Source: JBBDYG01 sp040901765
Lineage (GTDB): Bacteria > Planctomycetota > Planctomycetia > Pirellulales > Lacipirellulaceae
Direction of reading: 5' to 3'
Length of the DNA: 64,000 nt
Assembly: GCA_040901765.1 (NCBI GenBank)
Contig: JBBDYG010000040.1
Span: forward strand, 248,001-312,000
Numbering within the stretch: position 1 is the first letter of the stretch; the number at the start of each line of letters is the position of its first letter. The notes under the pieces were generated by a model. It ran no database searches, had not been told where the DNA came from, and saw nothing but the letters and a program-made list of their open reading frames with translations. A program made the translations under genes and the position numbers. Below, in pieces: positions 41,978 to 49,696 of this stretch.

Positions 41978-42440
41978 AACCACGGAGCCACGGAGAGATG
42001 CGCGTACAAAACTTATAGTACGCGGCGAGTAATCCCTTCCTTCATTAGTTCGACATTGAAGTTTAATAGCAATCCGACCTTTTTCTTGCTAAGTTTCAGA
42101 TAAGTAAGTAGCTGCGCTTCATGGACTGGAAGAACGTGCTCGATACTCTTCAACTCCACAACGACCTGCTCTTCAACGACGATATCCAATAGGTATCCAC
42201 AATTAAGCCGTACTGATTTGTAGGCAACCGGCAAAGGTACCTGTCTTTCGAATAGTATCCCGCGATGTTGCAGTTCATAGCACAAGCACTCTTCGTAAGC
42301 CGATTCTAGAAGGCCGGGCTCAAGATGCTTGTGAACTTCGATAGCTGCCGCACAAATTGCCCCCGTTAGTTCCTCCAAAATCAACATCGCGCGTGTCTCC
42401 TCAAGTGATTCCTCCGTGTCCTCCGTGGCTCCGTGGTGAT
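41978..42440. mobile_element. GxxExxY cassette flanked by CCACGGAG inverted repeats
   Basis: ACCACGGAGCCACGGAG at 41979-41995 is matched in inverse by CTCCGTGGCTCCGTGGT at 42421-42437, with a further CCTCCGTGT copy at 42411-42419. One GxxExxY gene fills the interior. Arm to gene distances are about 15 bases at the 3' end and 25 at the 5' end. The remnant at 4291-4448 shares arms and gene 3' end. The right arm abuts the 3' end of the next gene (stop at 42440). No transposase is present inside. Confidence 0.65.
42013..42387 (-). CDS. GxxExxY protein (PDDEXK_3 family)
   Basis: A 124-residue protein of the GxxExxY family (TIGR04256, PD-(D/E)xK type 3 nuclease-like). IEVHKHLEPGLLESAYEECL holds the naming motif GLLESAY. 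The nuclease-like core follows: VRLNCGYLLDIVVEEQVVVE, with D (LDIVVE) and ExK (VELKSIEHV), then HEAQLLTYLKLSKKKVGLLL and the C-terminal NFNVELMKEGITRRVL. The start ATG 42387 matches family N-termini; the frame stays open upstream through the inverted repeat (reading NHHGATEDTEE). It is the only gene between CCACGGAG arms. A nuclease active site in a repeat-bounded gene suggests a role in the element's own movement, but no activity is proven. Confidence 0.9.
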   Translation of the reverse strand: MLILEELTGAICAAAIEVHKHLEPGLLESAYEECLCYELQHRGILFERQVPLPVAYKSVRLNCGYLLDIVVEEQVVVELKSIEHVLPVHEAQLLTYLKLSKKKVGLLLNFNVELMKEGITRRVL

Positions 42441-43753
42441 TAAATCCGATGCGCACTTTGTCCGCGCCGGCGATACGCCAGCCACCCCGCCGCAATTAGC
42501 ATCACTTGCCCCCACATCGCCGGCTCCGGCACGGCAACCGCCGCGCCGCTGCCGCTCATCAGGCCGAAGTTCGCCTGCCAATCGTCGTAGTCCGTCGCAT
42601 CGACGGTGCCCGGCGAGGCGTCGTTTGGCAGCGTCGCGGTGCCACCCAGGTTATCGCGCCACACGGCGTAGTCCGCCGCATCGACTGCGCCGTTGTCAGT
42701 GAAGTCGCCCACGATCCCCTCGGGTGGCGGCTCGACCCCGACCACCGAGAAAAAGTCGAATCCCAATCGCGGCTCGTCGAAGAAGAACGACCGATCCTCA
42801 TATCGATTCACGGCCACATGTATGCGCGTCATGCGACTGTTGAGGTCCATCGAAAATGTCTCGATCGAGCCAGTCGCCTGAGCACTGGCAGTCGCCATCG
42901 CTTCGCTGGAAATGTTCGTGGGATTCACCCAGTACGTCACTAAATCCATCTCCTCGTCGTCGTTTACCTCCAGCTTGAGCAGAACGTGATGCGTCAGGTT
43001 TTCGACGGTCGAAACCCACTGGTTCGCGGGAGCCTCGGGGTTGGCGACTTCGCCCGCCAGCAAAATCGAGTTGGTGAATTGGAACGCGCCCCCTTCGACT
43101 TCCTTACGCGACCGGAACACCAAGTCGCTGATCCGCTCGTCGGTGGCGCGGCCATCGAAGCCGACCATCAAGCCGAAAATGTTGCCGGCCCCCACCTGAT
43201 TGTTGAATGCCGTCTCCGTGACGGCGTTGTTCGTGAACCCCACCATCGCCTGCCCGCGCTGCCCGAGTTGCGCGGTGGGAACGCTGCCCGTGTTCACCAG
43301 GAAGCTCATGTAGTAAGTGTCGGCCGGCTCGTAGGCGTCCATCACCCGCCGGATCGATCGGAAGTTGGTCGCGCCGGGGTTGTCGTAGGCCAGAAACTGC
43401 ACCTTGCCGGTCGAGGCGTCGTCGTAACCCACGGCAGAGCTTTGCAACGATACCAAGTCGTACAAGAAATTGTTCGTGCCGTTGGTGGTCCACTTTTGCG
43501 ATTGAGAAGGCTCTGCCAGTTCGTCCAACTCGCCCGTCCAGCCCGGGGAGACCACGGGGTTGCCGAAGTCTTCGAGCGGTCCCGTAAGTTGCAGCGGCGT
43601 GCCGTCGAGCGTCGGTCCGCCGTCGCTGTAGATGGCGTCCTCGAATCCGTCATACGCGATAAGCTGGCCCACCGCGGGCGTCATTCCCGACCACACACCA
43701 AGGTTTAATAGAGAGACCGCGATCGACACCCTCCGAACCGAATTGCGCACCAT
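42440..43753 (-). CDS. PEP-CTERM/dockerin-repeat secreted protein
   Basis: A 437-residue exported protein. The signal peptide is in SIAVSLLNLGVWSGMTPAVG. The body resembles a LamG/concanavalin-type beta-sandwich (AYDGFEDAIYSDG, FSMDLNSRMTRIHVAVNRY), without a definite family. The C-terminus has a dockerin-like pair (GDFTDNGAVDAADYAVWRDN and TVDATDYDDWQANFG) and VPEPAMWGQVMLIAAGWLAY then RRRG, the PEP-CTERM tail. ATG 43753 is chosen over an earlier in-frame start because of the signal peptide. Its stop codon is at the edge of the GxxExxY cassette, so the element inserted directly at its 3' end. Confidence 0.85.
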   Translation of the reverse strand: MVRNSVRRVSIAVSLLNLGVWSGMTPAVGQLIAYDGFEDAIYSDGGPTLDGTPLQLTGPLEDFGNPVVSPGWTGELDELAEPSQSQKWTTNGTNNFLYDLVSLQSSAVGYDDASTGKVQFLAYDNPGATNFRSIRRVMDAYEPADTYYMSFLVNTGSVPTAQLGQRGQAMVGFTNNAVTETAFNNQVGAGNIFGLMVGFDGRATDERISDLVFRSRKEVEGGAFQFTNSILLAGEVANPEAPANQWVSTVENLTHHVLLKLEVNDDEEMDLVTYWVNPTNISSEAMATASAQATGSIETFSMDLNSRMTRIHVAVNRYEDRSFFFDEPRLGFDFFSVVGVEPPPEGIVGDFTDNGAVDAADYAVWRDNLGGTATLPNDASPGTVDATDYDDWQANFGLMSGSGAAVAVPEPAMWGQVMLIAAGWLAYRRRGQSAHRI

Positions 43754-43867
43754 CACCAAAGCACTCCCCTTCGCAGCAAAACTGAACCCCTGCCCCCTGG
43801 CCCGTTGCCCCCATTTGTAGGCTACGTGCATGATAAGTGGCCGGGCGCGAATTCACAACAAAGAATG

Positions 43868-44362
43868 TCAGATGTGAGATGTAGAAAGGCAGAAGTTCGG
43901 AGGGCGGACTATTTAGCGGATTGGAATGAGATCGAGGTCGCTCGAGGGCCGCCGTTTTTCAGATCGCTGGCGGTCCTTTCCACCGAAAGTGGAATTAGGC
44001 CCGTCGTTACCCGATCAAAACGGATGAGTGACGAACAGCCCTGTTCACAGGGCTTCCCGCTGAGGTGGGCTTCAGCCGTCGCACCACGTCCTACACGGCT
44101 CAAGCCCCTGGCAGCGAGAAGCTGAAAGGCAGATGTCAGATGTGAAAAGGCAGAAGTTCGGAGGACGGAAAGCAGATTTCTTGTCTTCACTTCTGCCTTC
44201 TTACATCCCACATCTCACATCCCCAATGTCAGATGTGCGATGTGGAAAGGCAGAAGTTCGGAAGAAAGGCAGATGTGCGATGTGGAAAGGCAGAAGTTCG
44301 GAGTAGGGAAGGCAGATTTCTTGTCTTCACTTCTGCCTTCTTACATCTCACATCTTACATTC
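43868..44362. repeat. Cluster of CAGATGTGAGATGT / GGCAGAAGTTCGGA repeats
   Basis: Units reading CAGATGTGAGATG followed by AAAGGCAGAAGTTCGGA occur at 43869, 44131, 44229 and 44270 in direct orientation, and their inverse (CTTCACTTCTGCCTTCTTAC then ATCTCACATC) at 44186-44219 and 44326-44360. Together they form nested inverted repeats filling most of the 523-base gap. The lipoprotein gene on the minus strand has its stop codon (44355-44357) inside the last inverse unit. No other gene is seen in the gap. Confidence 0.85.
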
Positions 44363-44786
44363 TTTTTTCCAGCTCGTAGACCAAATCGCTCATGTCATCG
44401 TTCACATCGACGACATAGGGCGTCGTTGTAGCCGATTCGTAGTCGGGCGCGATCAACGACTTGCCGTTTGTTGCGCCGCTGAGCACCGTGAAGCTCACCG
44501 CATACCGGCCGCGGAACACGCCATCGCCCGGTTTGCGGGTGTAAAGGTCGAACGTGCCGTCGGGCGCAATTTCAGCAGACGCCGCTTTACGGATCTTCGC
44601 CGTGCTTTCGTCGGTGGGCTCGAAACGAATAAAGCGAACGGCTCCGTTGAGAGGCGCGCCGCCCGTATACTGCACTCGACCGGAGACTTGTACCACGTCT
44701 CGTGAATCACCACAGCCAGCCAATAAGCAAACCGCTAACGAAGGCAAGGTCAGTGCGCAGACCATCCAGCGAGATCGATTCATCAC
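44355..44786 (-). CDS. Small lipoprotein, transthyretin-like fold
   Basis: A 143-residue protein with a lipobox (LLAGCGD) after a short signal. The rest follows the planctomycete carboxypeptidase regulatory-like pattern: VQVSGRVQYTGGAPLNGAVR, then IAPDGTFDLYTRKPGDGVFR and GRYAVSFTVL. Proteins of this type are regularly encoded beside DUF1559 proteins, as here with the gene just upstream on the same strand. It is probably an outer-surface lipoprotein. The last residues (KRM) and stop are encoded by the intergenic repeat cluster. Confidence 0.8.
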   Translation of the reverse strand: MMNRSRWMVCALTLPSLAVCLLAGCGDSRDVVQVSGRVQYTGGAPLNGAVRFIRFEPTDESTAKIRKAASAEIAPDGTFDLYTRKPGDGVFRGRYAVSFTVLSGATNGKSLIAPDYESATTTPYVVDVNDDMSDLVYELEKRM

Positions 44787-44787
44787 T

Positions 44788-44822
44788 GTTTAGCAGGCAC
44801 ACTCCGTGTGCCGTCGCCGTCC
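44788..44822. repeat. GGCACACTCCGTGTGCCG repeat, single copy
   Basis: TAGCAGGCACACTCCGTGTG with its near-palindromic core lies between the lipoprotein and the DUF1559 gene. The same phrase forms the arms of 46378-46470 inside another DUF1559 gene. Confidence 0.7.
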
Positions 44823-44853
44823 CAAAGGTTTGTTTAGTCTTGTTGCAATCGCC

Positions 44854-45930
44854 CTACGGCCGCCCAACCGGTGCGCTTGTGTCAGCATTTTGACTGGTCA
44901 ACATGTGGTCCCATGCCCGGCAGCATGGTCCCCAGGCGCCGCTGGTCTCAATGTCATCGCTGACGAATTGAATGCTGGCGTCGCACATGGCGACGTAAAC
45001 ACCGCCCTGATGCGCGCTCCGGCTAGCGGCCTGATTGAAACCTCCCGGACTAATTCCCATGCACTCCGACTGCAGCAGGAGGGCGAAATCAGATGGAGGA
45101 TTGTGCAGTGCAACGTCGTCCGCAGTGGGATGACAGAAGTTCGGTCCATTCGCGTCACCTCCAAAACCGTGCCAAGTCACAAGATTCCCCCCGCCTTGGC
45201 CAAAAGCCCACGTCCCGCGCGGATCGCCCGCAAAGACTCCTGCGCGGATTTCAGTGAGCATGACCGTGTTGGTGGCGCCATCCGTGATTTGCCCGATAGT
45301 CGAAGCCACATTCGGTCCCATCACGCCACGGGCGAAAGCGTTCTTCCACCCCATGCTGGTGGGTCCCGTAAGTGGGATCGCCGGGGGACGAGTGGGCGTA
45401 CTATGCATCACGCCGGGGCCGACGTTTCCAGCGTAGTTTCCTCGTGCCCAATTGTCGCCATGCCCCACATACTTCACTCCGTTATTTTGATCCGACGGGC
45501 ACAGCAGAACGGGAATCACACTGCCACGCGGTTCGAAGTTGTTCGCGTGCTTCATCGAAACCGTGAAGTCGAAGGCATCATAGACACTTGGCTCCTCAAG
45601 ATACGCCAGTACCGCAACGAGCCAACTTTCGCGAAAATCGGTGTTGCCCTGAATCTCCCACTCTTGGAAGCCCCCACTAGGAGGTCTCTTCGCGATTGGT
45701 TCATGAAACACCGTCCCCATCGGAAAGCTCTTGTTCGTCGCTTCGTAATTCAGGACGGCCAGTGCCGCATTCTTTAGATTACTTTGGCACTGAGCCCGCC
45801 TGGCCGCCTCTCGTGCCGCCTGCACGGCCGGCAATAGCAGAGCGACCAAAATGCCGATAATGGCAATCACCACCAACAGTTCGACCAGGGTAAAGGCCCT
45901 TGGGGCACGGCAGCGGTTGCGGGCGAACAT
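44854..45930 (-). CDS. DUF1559 prepilin-like protein
   Basis: A 358-residue DUF1559 protein. MFARNRCRAPRA precedes FTLVELLVVIAIIGILVALL and LPAVQAAREAARRAQCQSN, the prepilin cleavage site, helix and start of the globular domain. GGAGG lies upstream of ATG 45930, which decides that start over earlier in-frame codons. Conserved blocks include PVLLCPSDQNNGVKYVGHGD, ITDGATNTVMLTEIRAGVFA and SAHQGGVYVAMCDASIQFVS. The last ~15 residues (after MLTSQNA) look extended relative to family ends. It pairs with the downstream lipoprotein. Confidence 0.92.
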   Translation of the reverse strand: MFARNRCRAPRAFTLVELLVVIAIIGILVALLLPAVQAAREAARRAQCQSNLKNAALAVLNYEATNKSFPMGTVFHEPIAKRPPSGGFQEWEIQGNTDFRESWLVAVLAYLEEPSVYDAFDFTVSMKHANNFEPRGSVIPVLLCPSDQNNGVKYVGHGDNWARGNYAGNVGPGVMHSTPTRPPAIPLTGPTSMGWKNAFARGVMGPNVASTIGQITDGATNTVMLTEIRAGVFAGDPRGTWAFGQGGGNLVTWHGFGGDANGPNFCHPTADDVALHNPPSDFALLLQSECMGISPGGFNQAASRSAHQGGVYVAMCDASIQFVSDDIETSGAWGPCCRAWDHMLTSQNADTSAPVGRP

Positions 45931-46127
45931 GAAAACGACCTCCTGACGGAGCGGAACCGCTGCGAAAAAGAAGCCTTCCGCAGTCTGCACCGCTAGCGGT
46001 GATTGAACCCTGCTCTAAGTATACCGCTGCTGAACCCAAACTCAATGCAAATTGAGCGCAATGGTTTCACGGTAAAGCGCAGCCGTAGCGGCAGGCGGCC
46101 CGCCTGCCGGCGCGCGCGCGGGCAGGC

Positions 46128-46137
46128 NNNNNNNNNN
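46128..46137. other. Assembly gap (10 N) followed by C-run
   Basis: Ten Ns are followed by a 21-base C run (46138-46158). The gap is inside a GC-rich hairpin whose arms read GCGCAGCCGTAGCGGC (46077-46092) and its inverse GCCGCTACGCTGCGC (46159-46173). Contigs probably broke in this repeat; the C run is likely an artefact. Confidence 0.9.
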
Positions 46138-46335
46138 CCCCCCCCCCCCCCCCCCCCCGCCGCTACGCTGCGCATTCGCGACAAACAATTGCGCACTATG
46201 CGCATTGCTCGCACCGCTCTGGATTTTACAATAGAAAGAGTGGCACGAGTCTCCGACTCGGGAGTTTACGGCCCGGAAATCGCACCAGACTTGCCCGTAC
46301 GCGATCCTTCACTTCCTTGCCAGCGTAGTGAAATC

Positions 46336-47520
46336 ATGAACTATTCCCGCTGCAAAACACGCTCGTCCGCCCCCAAAGTAGCAGGCACACTCCGTGTGCC
46401 GTCGCAGTCGCGCCAGTCGGCTGAGCGTTCACCGATTCAGTTGCGGCACACGGAGTGTGCCGCCTACTATAGGCGCGGGTTTACCCTTGTCGAACTCTTG
46501 GTGGTGATTGCGATCATCGGCATCTTGGTCGCTCTGCTGCTCCCCGCCGTTCAAGCCGCCCGCGAGGCGGCCCGACGCATGGCCTGCCAAAACAACGTCA
46601 AAAACATCGCCCTGGCCTGCCTCAATTTCGAATCGACCCACAAGGAGTTGCCTCCGGGATCGGTGAATGCAAAGGGTAATCAGCAAAGCGGAATCGGCTG
46701 GCCAGTTCAGATTCTACCATACATTGAAGAAAGCACTGTCAGTGAGGAAGCCATAGCAAGATATAAAACGACAGGTGACGCGTACGCTGATGACAACACG
46801 GGCATGATGAATGAATTGAACTCACTTCTACTGCCAACCTACCTATGTCCCAGCAATGCGGAGATGCTGACGCAGCGCGAAAAATTCGGCGGTTCAGATG
46901 CGGCCAAGAATCGCAAACCTATGAGCTACGCCGGAGTGACCGGGTCCTATTTCAGTCGGACCGGAATTTGTCCCTCAAAACTGACGACGGGGGTGTACTG
47001 TGTTACGCAAAGTGCCTCGAATCCGAATAACTTTGATGGCCTCCTCATTCAGGATTGGCCCGTCAAAATCAAGCAAGCCACCGATGGCATGAGCAAGACA
47101 CTGCTCGTTGGCGAGCGCTGGTATCAATTGCGAGCGTGGATGCTCGGCGCCTTTTGGAATACGCCAAGTTCTGGCGGCCGCCCCAGTCCCGGGTCCACTG
47201 TTTCACTTGATGGTCCTCAGCCTCTCACCGCCTTTTTCGCGTGCAAGAATCTGAGCGATAAAGTTGCTATCAATCACGATCCCTATTCGGGCTGCTATGT
47301 GGGTCACAATAATTCGTTGGGTGACTATCCGCCGGTCCCCGACGCGCCAAAAACGCCGAGAACAATGGATGTGAACGACTTGCCCTTCGGCAGCCATCAC
47401 CCCGGCGGTTGCAACTTCGCCCACGGCGACGGCAGCGTGCGGTTTGTGAACGACGGCATCGACGTCGCGCTGCTGCTGGCCCTTGGCTCGCGCAATGGCG
47501 GCGAAACGATTAGTGACTGA
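46336..47520 (+). CDS. DUF1559 prepilin-like protein with repeat-extended leader
   Basis: A 394-residue DUF1559 protein. The prepilin site RRGFTLVELLVVIAIIGI begins near residue 47, far from the ATG at 46336, giving a leader of about 47 residues instead of the usual ~10-20. The extra part (AGTLRVPSQSRQSAERSPIQ, RHTECAAYY) is encoded in frame by the inverted repeat at 46378-46470. The globular part is standard: LPAVQAAREAARRMACQNNV, FGSHHPGGCNFAHGDGSVRF and LLALGSRNGGE. Translation could also begin at a later non-ATG codon near the cleavage site. It is followed by a small lipoprotein gene, as in the other pair. Confidence 0.88.
   Translation: MNYSRCKTRSSAPKVAGTLRVPSQSRQSAERSPIQLRHTECAAYYRRGFTLVELLVVIAIIGILVALLLPAVQAAREAARRMACQNNVKNIALACLNFESTHKELPPGSVNAKGNQQSGIGWPVQILPYIEESTVSEEAIARYKTTGDAYADDNTGMMNELNSLLLPTYLCPSNAEMLTQREKFGGSDAAKNRKPMSYAGVTGSYFSRTGICPSKLTTGVYCVTQSASNPNNFDGLLIQDWPVKIKQATDGMSKTLLVGERWYQLRAWMLGAFWNTPSSGGRPSPGSTVSLDGPQPLTAFFACKNLSDKVAINHDPYSGCYVGHNNSLGDYPPVPDAPKTPRTMDVNDLPFGSHHPGGCNFAHGDGSVRFVNDGIDVALLLALGSRNGGETISD
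46378..46470. repeat. Inverted repeat GGCACACTCCGTGTGCC within coding sequence
   Basis: The left arm (46378-46405) reads GTAGCAGGCACACTCCGTGT then GCCGTCGC; the right arm (46441-46470) is its near inverse, ending GTGCCGCCTACTAT. Each arm core is itself palindromic. The 93-base length is a multiple of three and keeps the DUF1559 frame open through the repeat. Confidence 0.85.
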
Positions 47521-47548
47521 TTGCGGATTGCGGATTTCGGAGTGCGGA

Positions 47549-47956
47549 ATGAAGAGAGTCGGCCCCCCGCGTGGCGCGCTTTGGTTCTGTCTCGCATTGG
47601 CCGCACTGATCTCTAGCGGCTGCGGCCCGCCCAGCGAGGGCGTCGAAATAAACGGCGCCGTCACTTACAACAGCCAACCGCTAACCAATGCCGCGGTCAC
47701 GTTCTTTCCCGTGCAAGGCCGACCGGCGACCGCGCCGCTCGATTCCGCCGGTCAGTACACGCTCGAGCTCGCGCCGGGCGACTACCAGGTGACAATCACG
47801 GTCGGAGCGAACGTTCCGCCCGGTTTTAAAGAAGGCGACGTCTTGCCGCCACCCGAAATCGTCCTGCCCGATCACTACACGAGCCGCGTTCACACCGAGC
47901 TGTCGGCCACGGTCGCCGACGACCAATCCGAGCCGATCAACTTCGACCTGAAATGA
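47549..47956 (+). CDS. Small lipoprotein, transthyretin-like fold
   Basis: A 135-residue protein with lipobox (LISSGCGPP) and the planctomycete regulatory-like pattern VEINGAVTYNSQPLTNAAVT, AGQYTLELAPGDYQVTITVG, ending in a conserved NFDL. It follows the DUF1559 gene by 28 bases on the same strand, mirroring the order of the pair at 44.4-45.9 kb. ATG 47549 is the start; the gap before it is a short CGGATTGCGGATTTCGGA-type repeat. Probably an outer-surface lipoprotein working with, or expressed with, the DUF1559 protein. Confidence 0.8.
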   Translation: MKRVGPPRGALWFCLALAALISSGCGPPSEGVEINGAVTYNSQPLTNAAVTFFPVQGRPATAPLDSAGQYTLELAPGDYQVTITVGANVPPGFKEGDVLPPPEIVLPDHYTSRVHTELSATVADDQSEPINFDLK

Positions 47957-47962
47957 TGAAAG

Positions 47963-48097
47963 CACCACGGCGGCACGGAGAACACGGAGAAAACTGGAGA
48001 AATGCCGGTCCGTAGGTGAATCCATCAATCAAATTAGCCGCGATTAAACTTATTAATCCTCCGTTTTGTTCTCCGTGTTCTCCGTGCCCCCGTGGTG
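47963..48097. repeat. CACCACGG/CACGGAG inverted repeat
   Basis: Arms at 47963-47991 and 48069-48097 pair at 28 of 29 positions and consist of CACGGAGAACACGGAGAA-type phrases. The 77-base interior shows no convincing GxxExxY coding remnant. It begins seven bases after a lipoprotein stop codon. Arm sequence places it with the cassette at 42 kb and the remnant at 4.3 kb. Confidence 0.8.
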
Positions 48098-48579
48098 AAA
48101 TCCGAACTGATCCAGGTCAAGCAACTTTGCAAGAAAGCGCGAAATAACTGCGCAATAAAATGTTGCAACGGGGTGGCCGACCGGATATTCTAACGCTTGG
48201 AAGTGACCTTTTCAGCGGCTCGTTCCAGAGCCGTACCCGGCCAGTTGTCATGGCCCTTCCGCGATTGTCGAAAACTTTTCAACCACCCACCTCGTCCCCT
48301 CGCCTATTCAACTGCCGCCCGCCGCGGCTCGAATTGCTCATCCCCGTCCGTTTCCCCCCACCAATTTCCCCAAAAGCTTTTCTCGGCCCGCTTCGCCCGC
48401 GGAGCAGCGTCACCCAATTCTGCAAAAAAACGAGAAAAAACTGCGCGGTTTTTAGTTGTGCAGTTTGTAATGCCTGTTTAGTCTGAAGTTAACGGGCGAA
48501 TCGTGTCGCCCGCCACTGTCCCACTTGTCTTCGAATTCCCACCCAGAATCTCGTCCAACCCCCACAGGAGGAACGCCTA
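48098..48579. other. Upstream region of PEP-CTERM gene
   Basis: No supported gene. It holds GCGCGAAATAACTGCGCAAT at 48137-48156 and CTGCAAAAAAACGAG…ACTGCGC at 48420-48445, both related to the TTTTGCGCA words before murQ and the regulator. The ribosome site AGGAGG is just before 48580. Confidence 0.45.
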
Positions 48580-49326
48580 ATGAAAGTATCGAAGTTATCA
48601 CTCGCGACCTTGTTGGTCGCAGCTGGCTGCGCCGCGACAGCGCATGCCGCATTCATCGTACAGCCCGTTGCGCCGGGCAAAGCCAGCGGCAACTTTTCGT
48701 CGACAGGACATGGTACGTCAGTTTTTGGAACTGCAGTTGGGTTAACGCCGTCCAGCAGTGTTTTTGGTAACCCGAATGCGCCGCCGGATATCTATACCTT
48801 CCGTTATACGCCCGGCCCTGATGTCGACAACACGGTTTTCCTTCCAGCCGCTGCCTTGGGCACTCACCGACTCGATCCCGCAGCCACACTTGTGGCCGAT
48901 CCCCAAACGTCCACAAACTTGGTTGGGGGGCTATCGGGTACCTATAAAGTGTTCATCACCTGGCCAAGTTCTGGGAATGTCAACACCGCAGGCAGCACCG
49001 TCACGGTCAATAGTGATGGAAGCCCGATTGTGCTCAACCCCGTGAGCCAAAACGGTGATCCCGCTTTTCCGCTTACATTTACGGCCGTCGGCGACGCTGG
49101 CAAGAACAAGTGGTTGTTGATCGGCACCGTGGATTTAACGGCGGGAACTGCGTATACCGTAACCATGCAGGCCAATGCGGCGACCTTTACGTCGCAACGA
49201 GCGGCCGGCGTAATGTGGGAATTGCAACTTCCGGATGTCGTCATCCCCGAGCCATCCAGCTTCGCCCTGGCCGGCTTGGCCCTAGTGGGCATGGTCGCCG
49301 CGGCCCGGCGGAAGATGGTGGCCTAA
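48580..49326 (+). CDS. PEP-CTERM secreted protein
   Basis: A 248-residue exported protein with signal peptide (LATLLVAAGCAATAHA) and a strong AGGAGG site before ATG 48580. The central part is a Gly/Thr/Asn-rich beta domain (FRYTPGPDVDNTVFLPAAAL, GGLSGTYKVFITWPSSGN) without known match. The end VIPEPSSFALAGLALVGMVA then AARRK is a PEP-CTERM sorting signal. No dockerin pair is present. A rho-independent terminator follows. Function unknown. Confidence 0.85.
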   Translation: MKVSKLSLATLLVAAGCAATAHAAFIVQPVAPGKASGNFSSTGHGTSVFGTAVGLTPSSSVFGNPNAPPDIYTFRYTPGPDVDNTVFLPAAALGTHRLDPAATLVADPQTSTNLVGGLSGTYKVFITWPSSGNVNTAGSTVTVNSDGSPIVLNPVSQNGDPAFPLTFTAVGDAGKNKWLLIGTVDLTAGTAYTVTMQANAATFTSQRAAGVMWELQLPDVVIPEPSSFALAGLALVGMVAAARRKMVA

Positions 49327-49353
49327 CAGCATTCGAAACTCACTTTCACTTAA

Positions 49354-49391
49354 GCAGCCGCGTGGGGCAGCCCTGACGCGGCTGTTTTTTT
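49354..49391 (+). terminator. Rho-independent terminator
   Basis: AGCAGCCGCG (arm CAGCCGCG at 49355-49362) pairs with CGCGGCTG at 49377-49384, followed by seven T. It lies 28 bases after the PEP-CTERM stop codon. Confidence 0.85.
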
Positions 49392-49453
49392 GCGCCGTGA
49401 GTTGCGAATGACCACGGCTTGCACAGCGCGGCCTGACCGCAAACAAGAAATAT

Positions 49454-49524
49454 CTCACGCAGAGGCGCGGAGGGCGCAGAGAAAGGCGATGTTCTGCTCC
49501 GCGCTCTCCGCGCCTCTGCGTGAG
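49454..49524. repeat. Intergenic inverted repeat (CGCAGAGGCGCGGAG)
   Basis: Arms at 49454-49477 (starts CTCACGCAGAGG) and 49501-49524 (ends CCTCTGCGTGAG) pair at 23 of 24 positions with a 23-base loop. It is in the 370-base gap before the GHL10-like gene. No further gene is seen in that gap. Confidence 0.85.
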
Positions 49525-49696
49525 GTTAATTGCGTAAATTGATCCGTGCCCATCCGCGCGATCCGTGGTTCAGCGGCTGAGTGTGCGCCTTACGCAGAAC
49601 CGCCTGCGCAGTCTTGGTGTTTCAGCGTTTGAATTCGTGGGTAAACTGGGTGTAGGTCAGGCTTTCTTGCCTGACACGACTCTCTCAGGATCAACC

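Noticed and set aside
43868..44362. CRISPR array
   Set aside because: Repeats are in both orientations, unevenly spaced, without uniform spacers or cas genes.
46003..46335. Start of the DUF1559 gene upstream of the N gap
   Set aside because: The frame crosses Ns and a C run. The ATG at 46336 is the first credible start.
47992..48068. Interior of the CACGGAG repeat as another GxxExxY remnant
   Set aside because: Six-frame reading gave only a weak likeness (LIDGF versus MKEGI) with no conserved NFN or GITR block, so it is listed as a repeat only.
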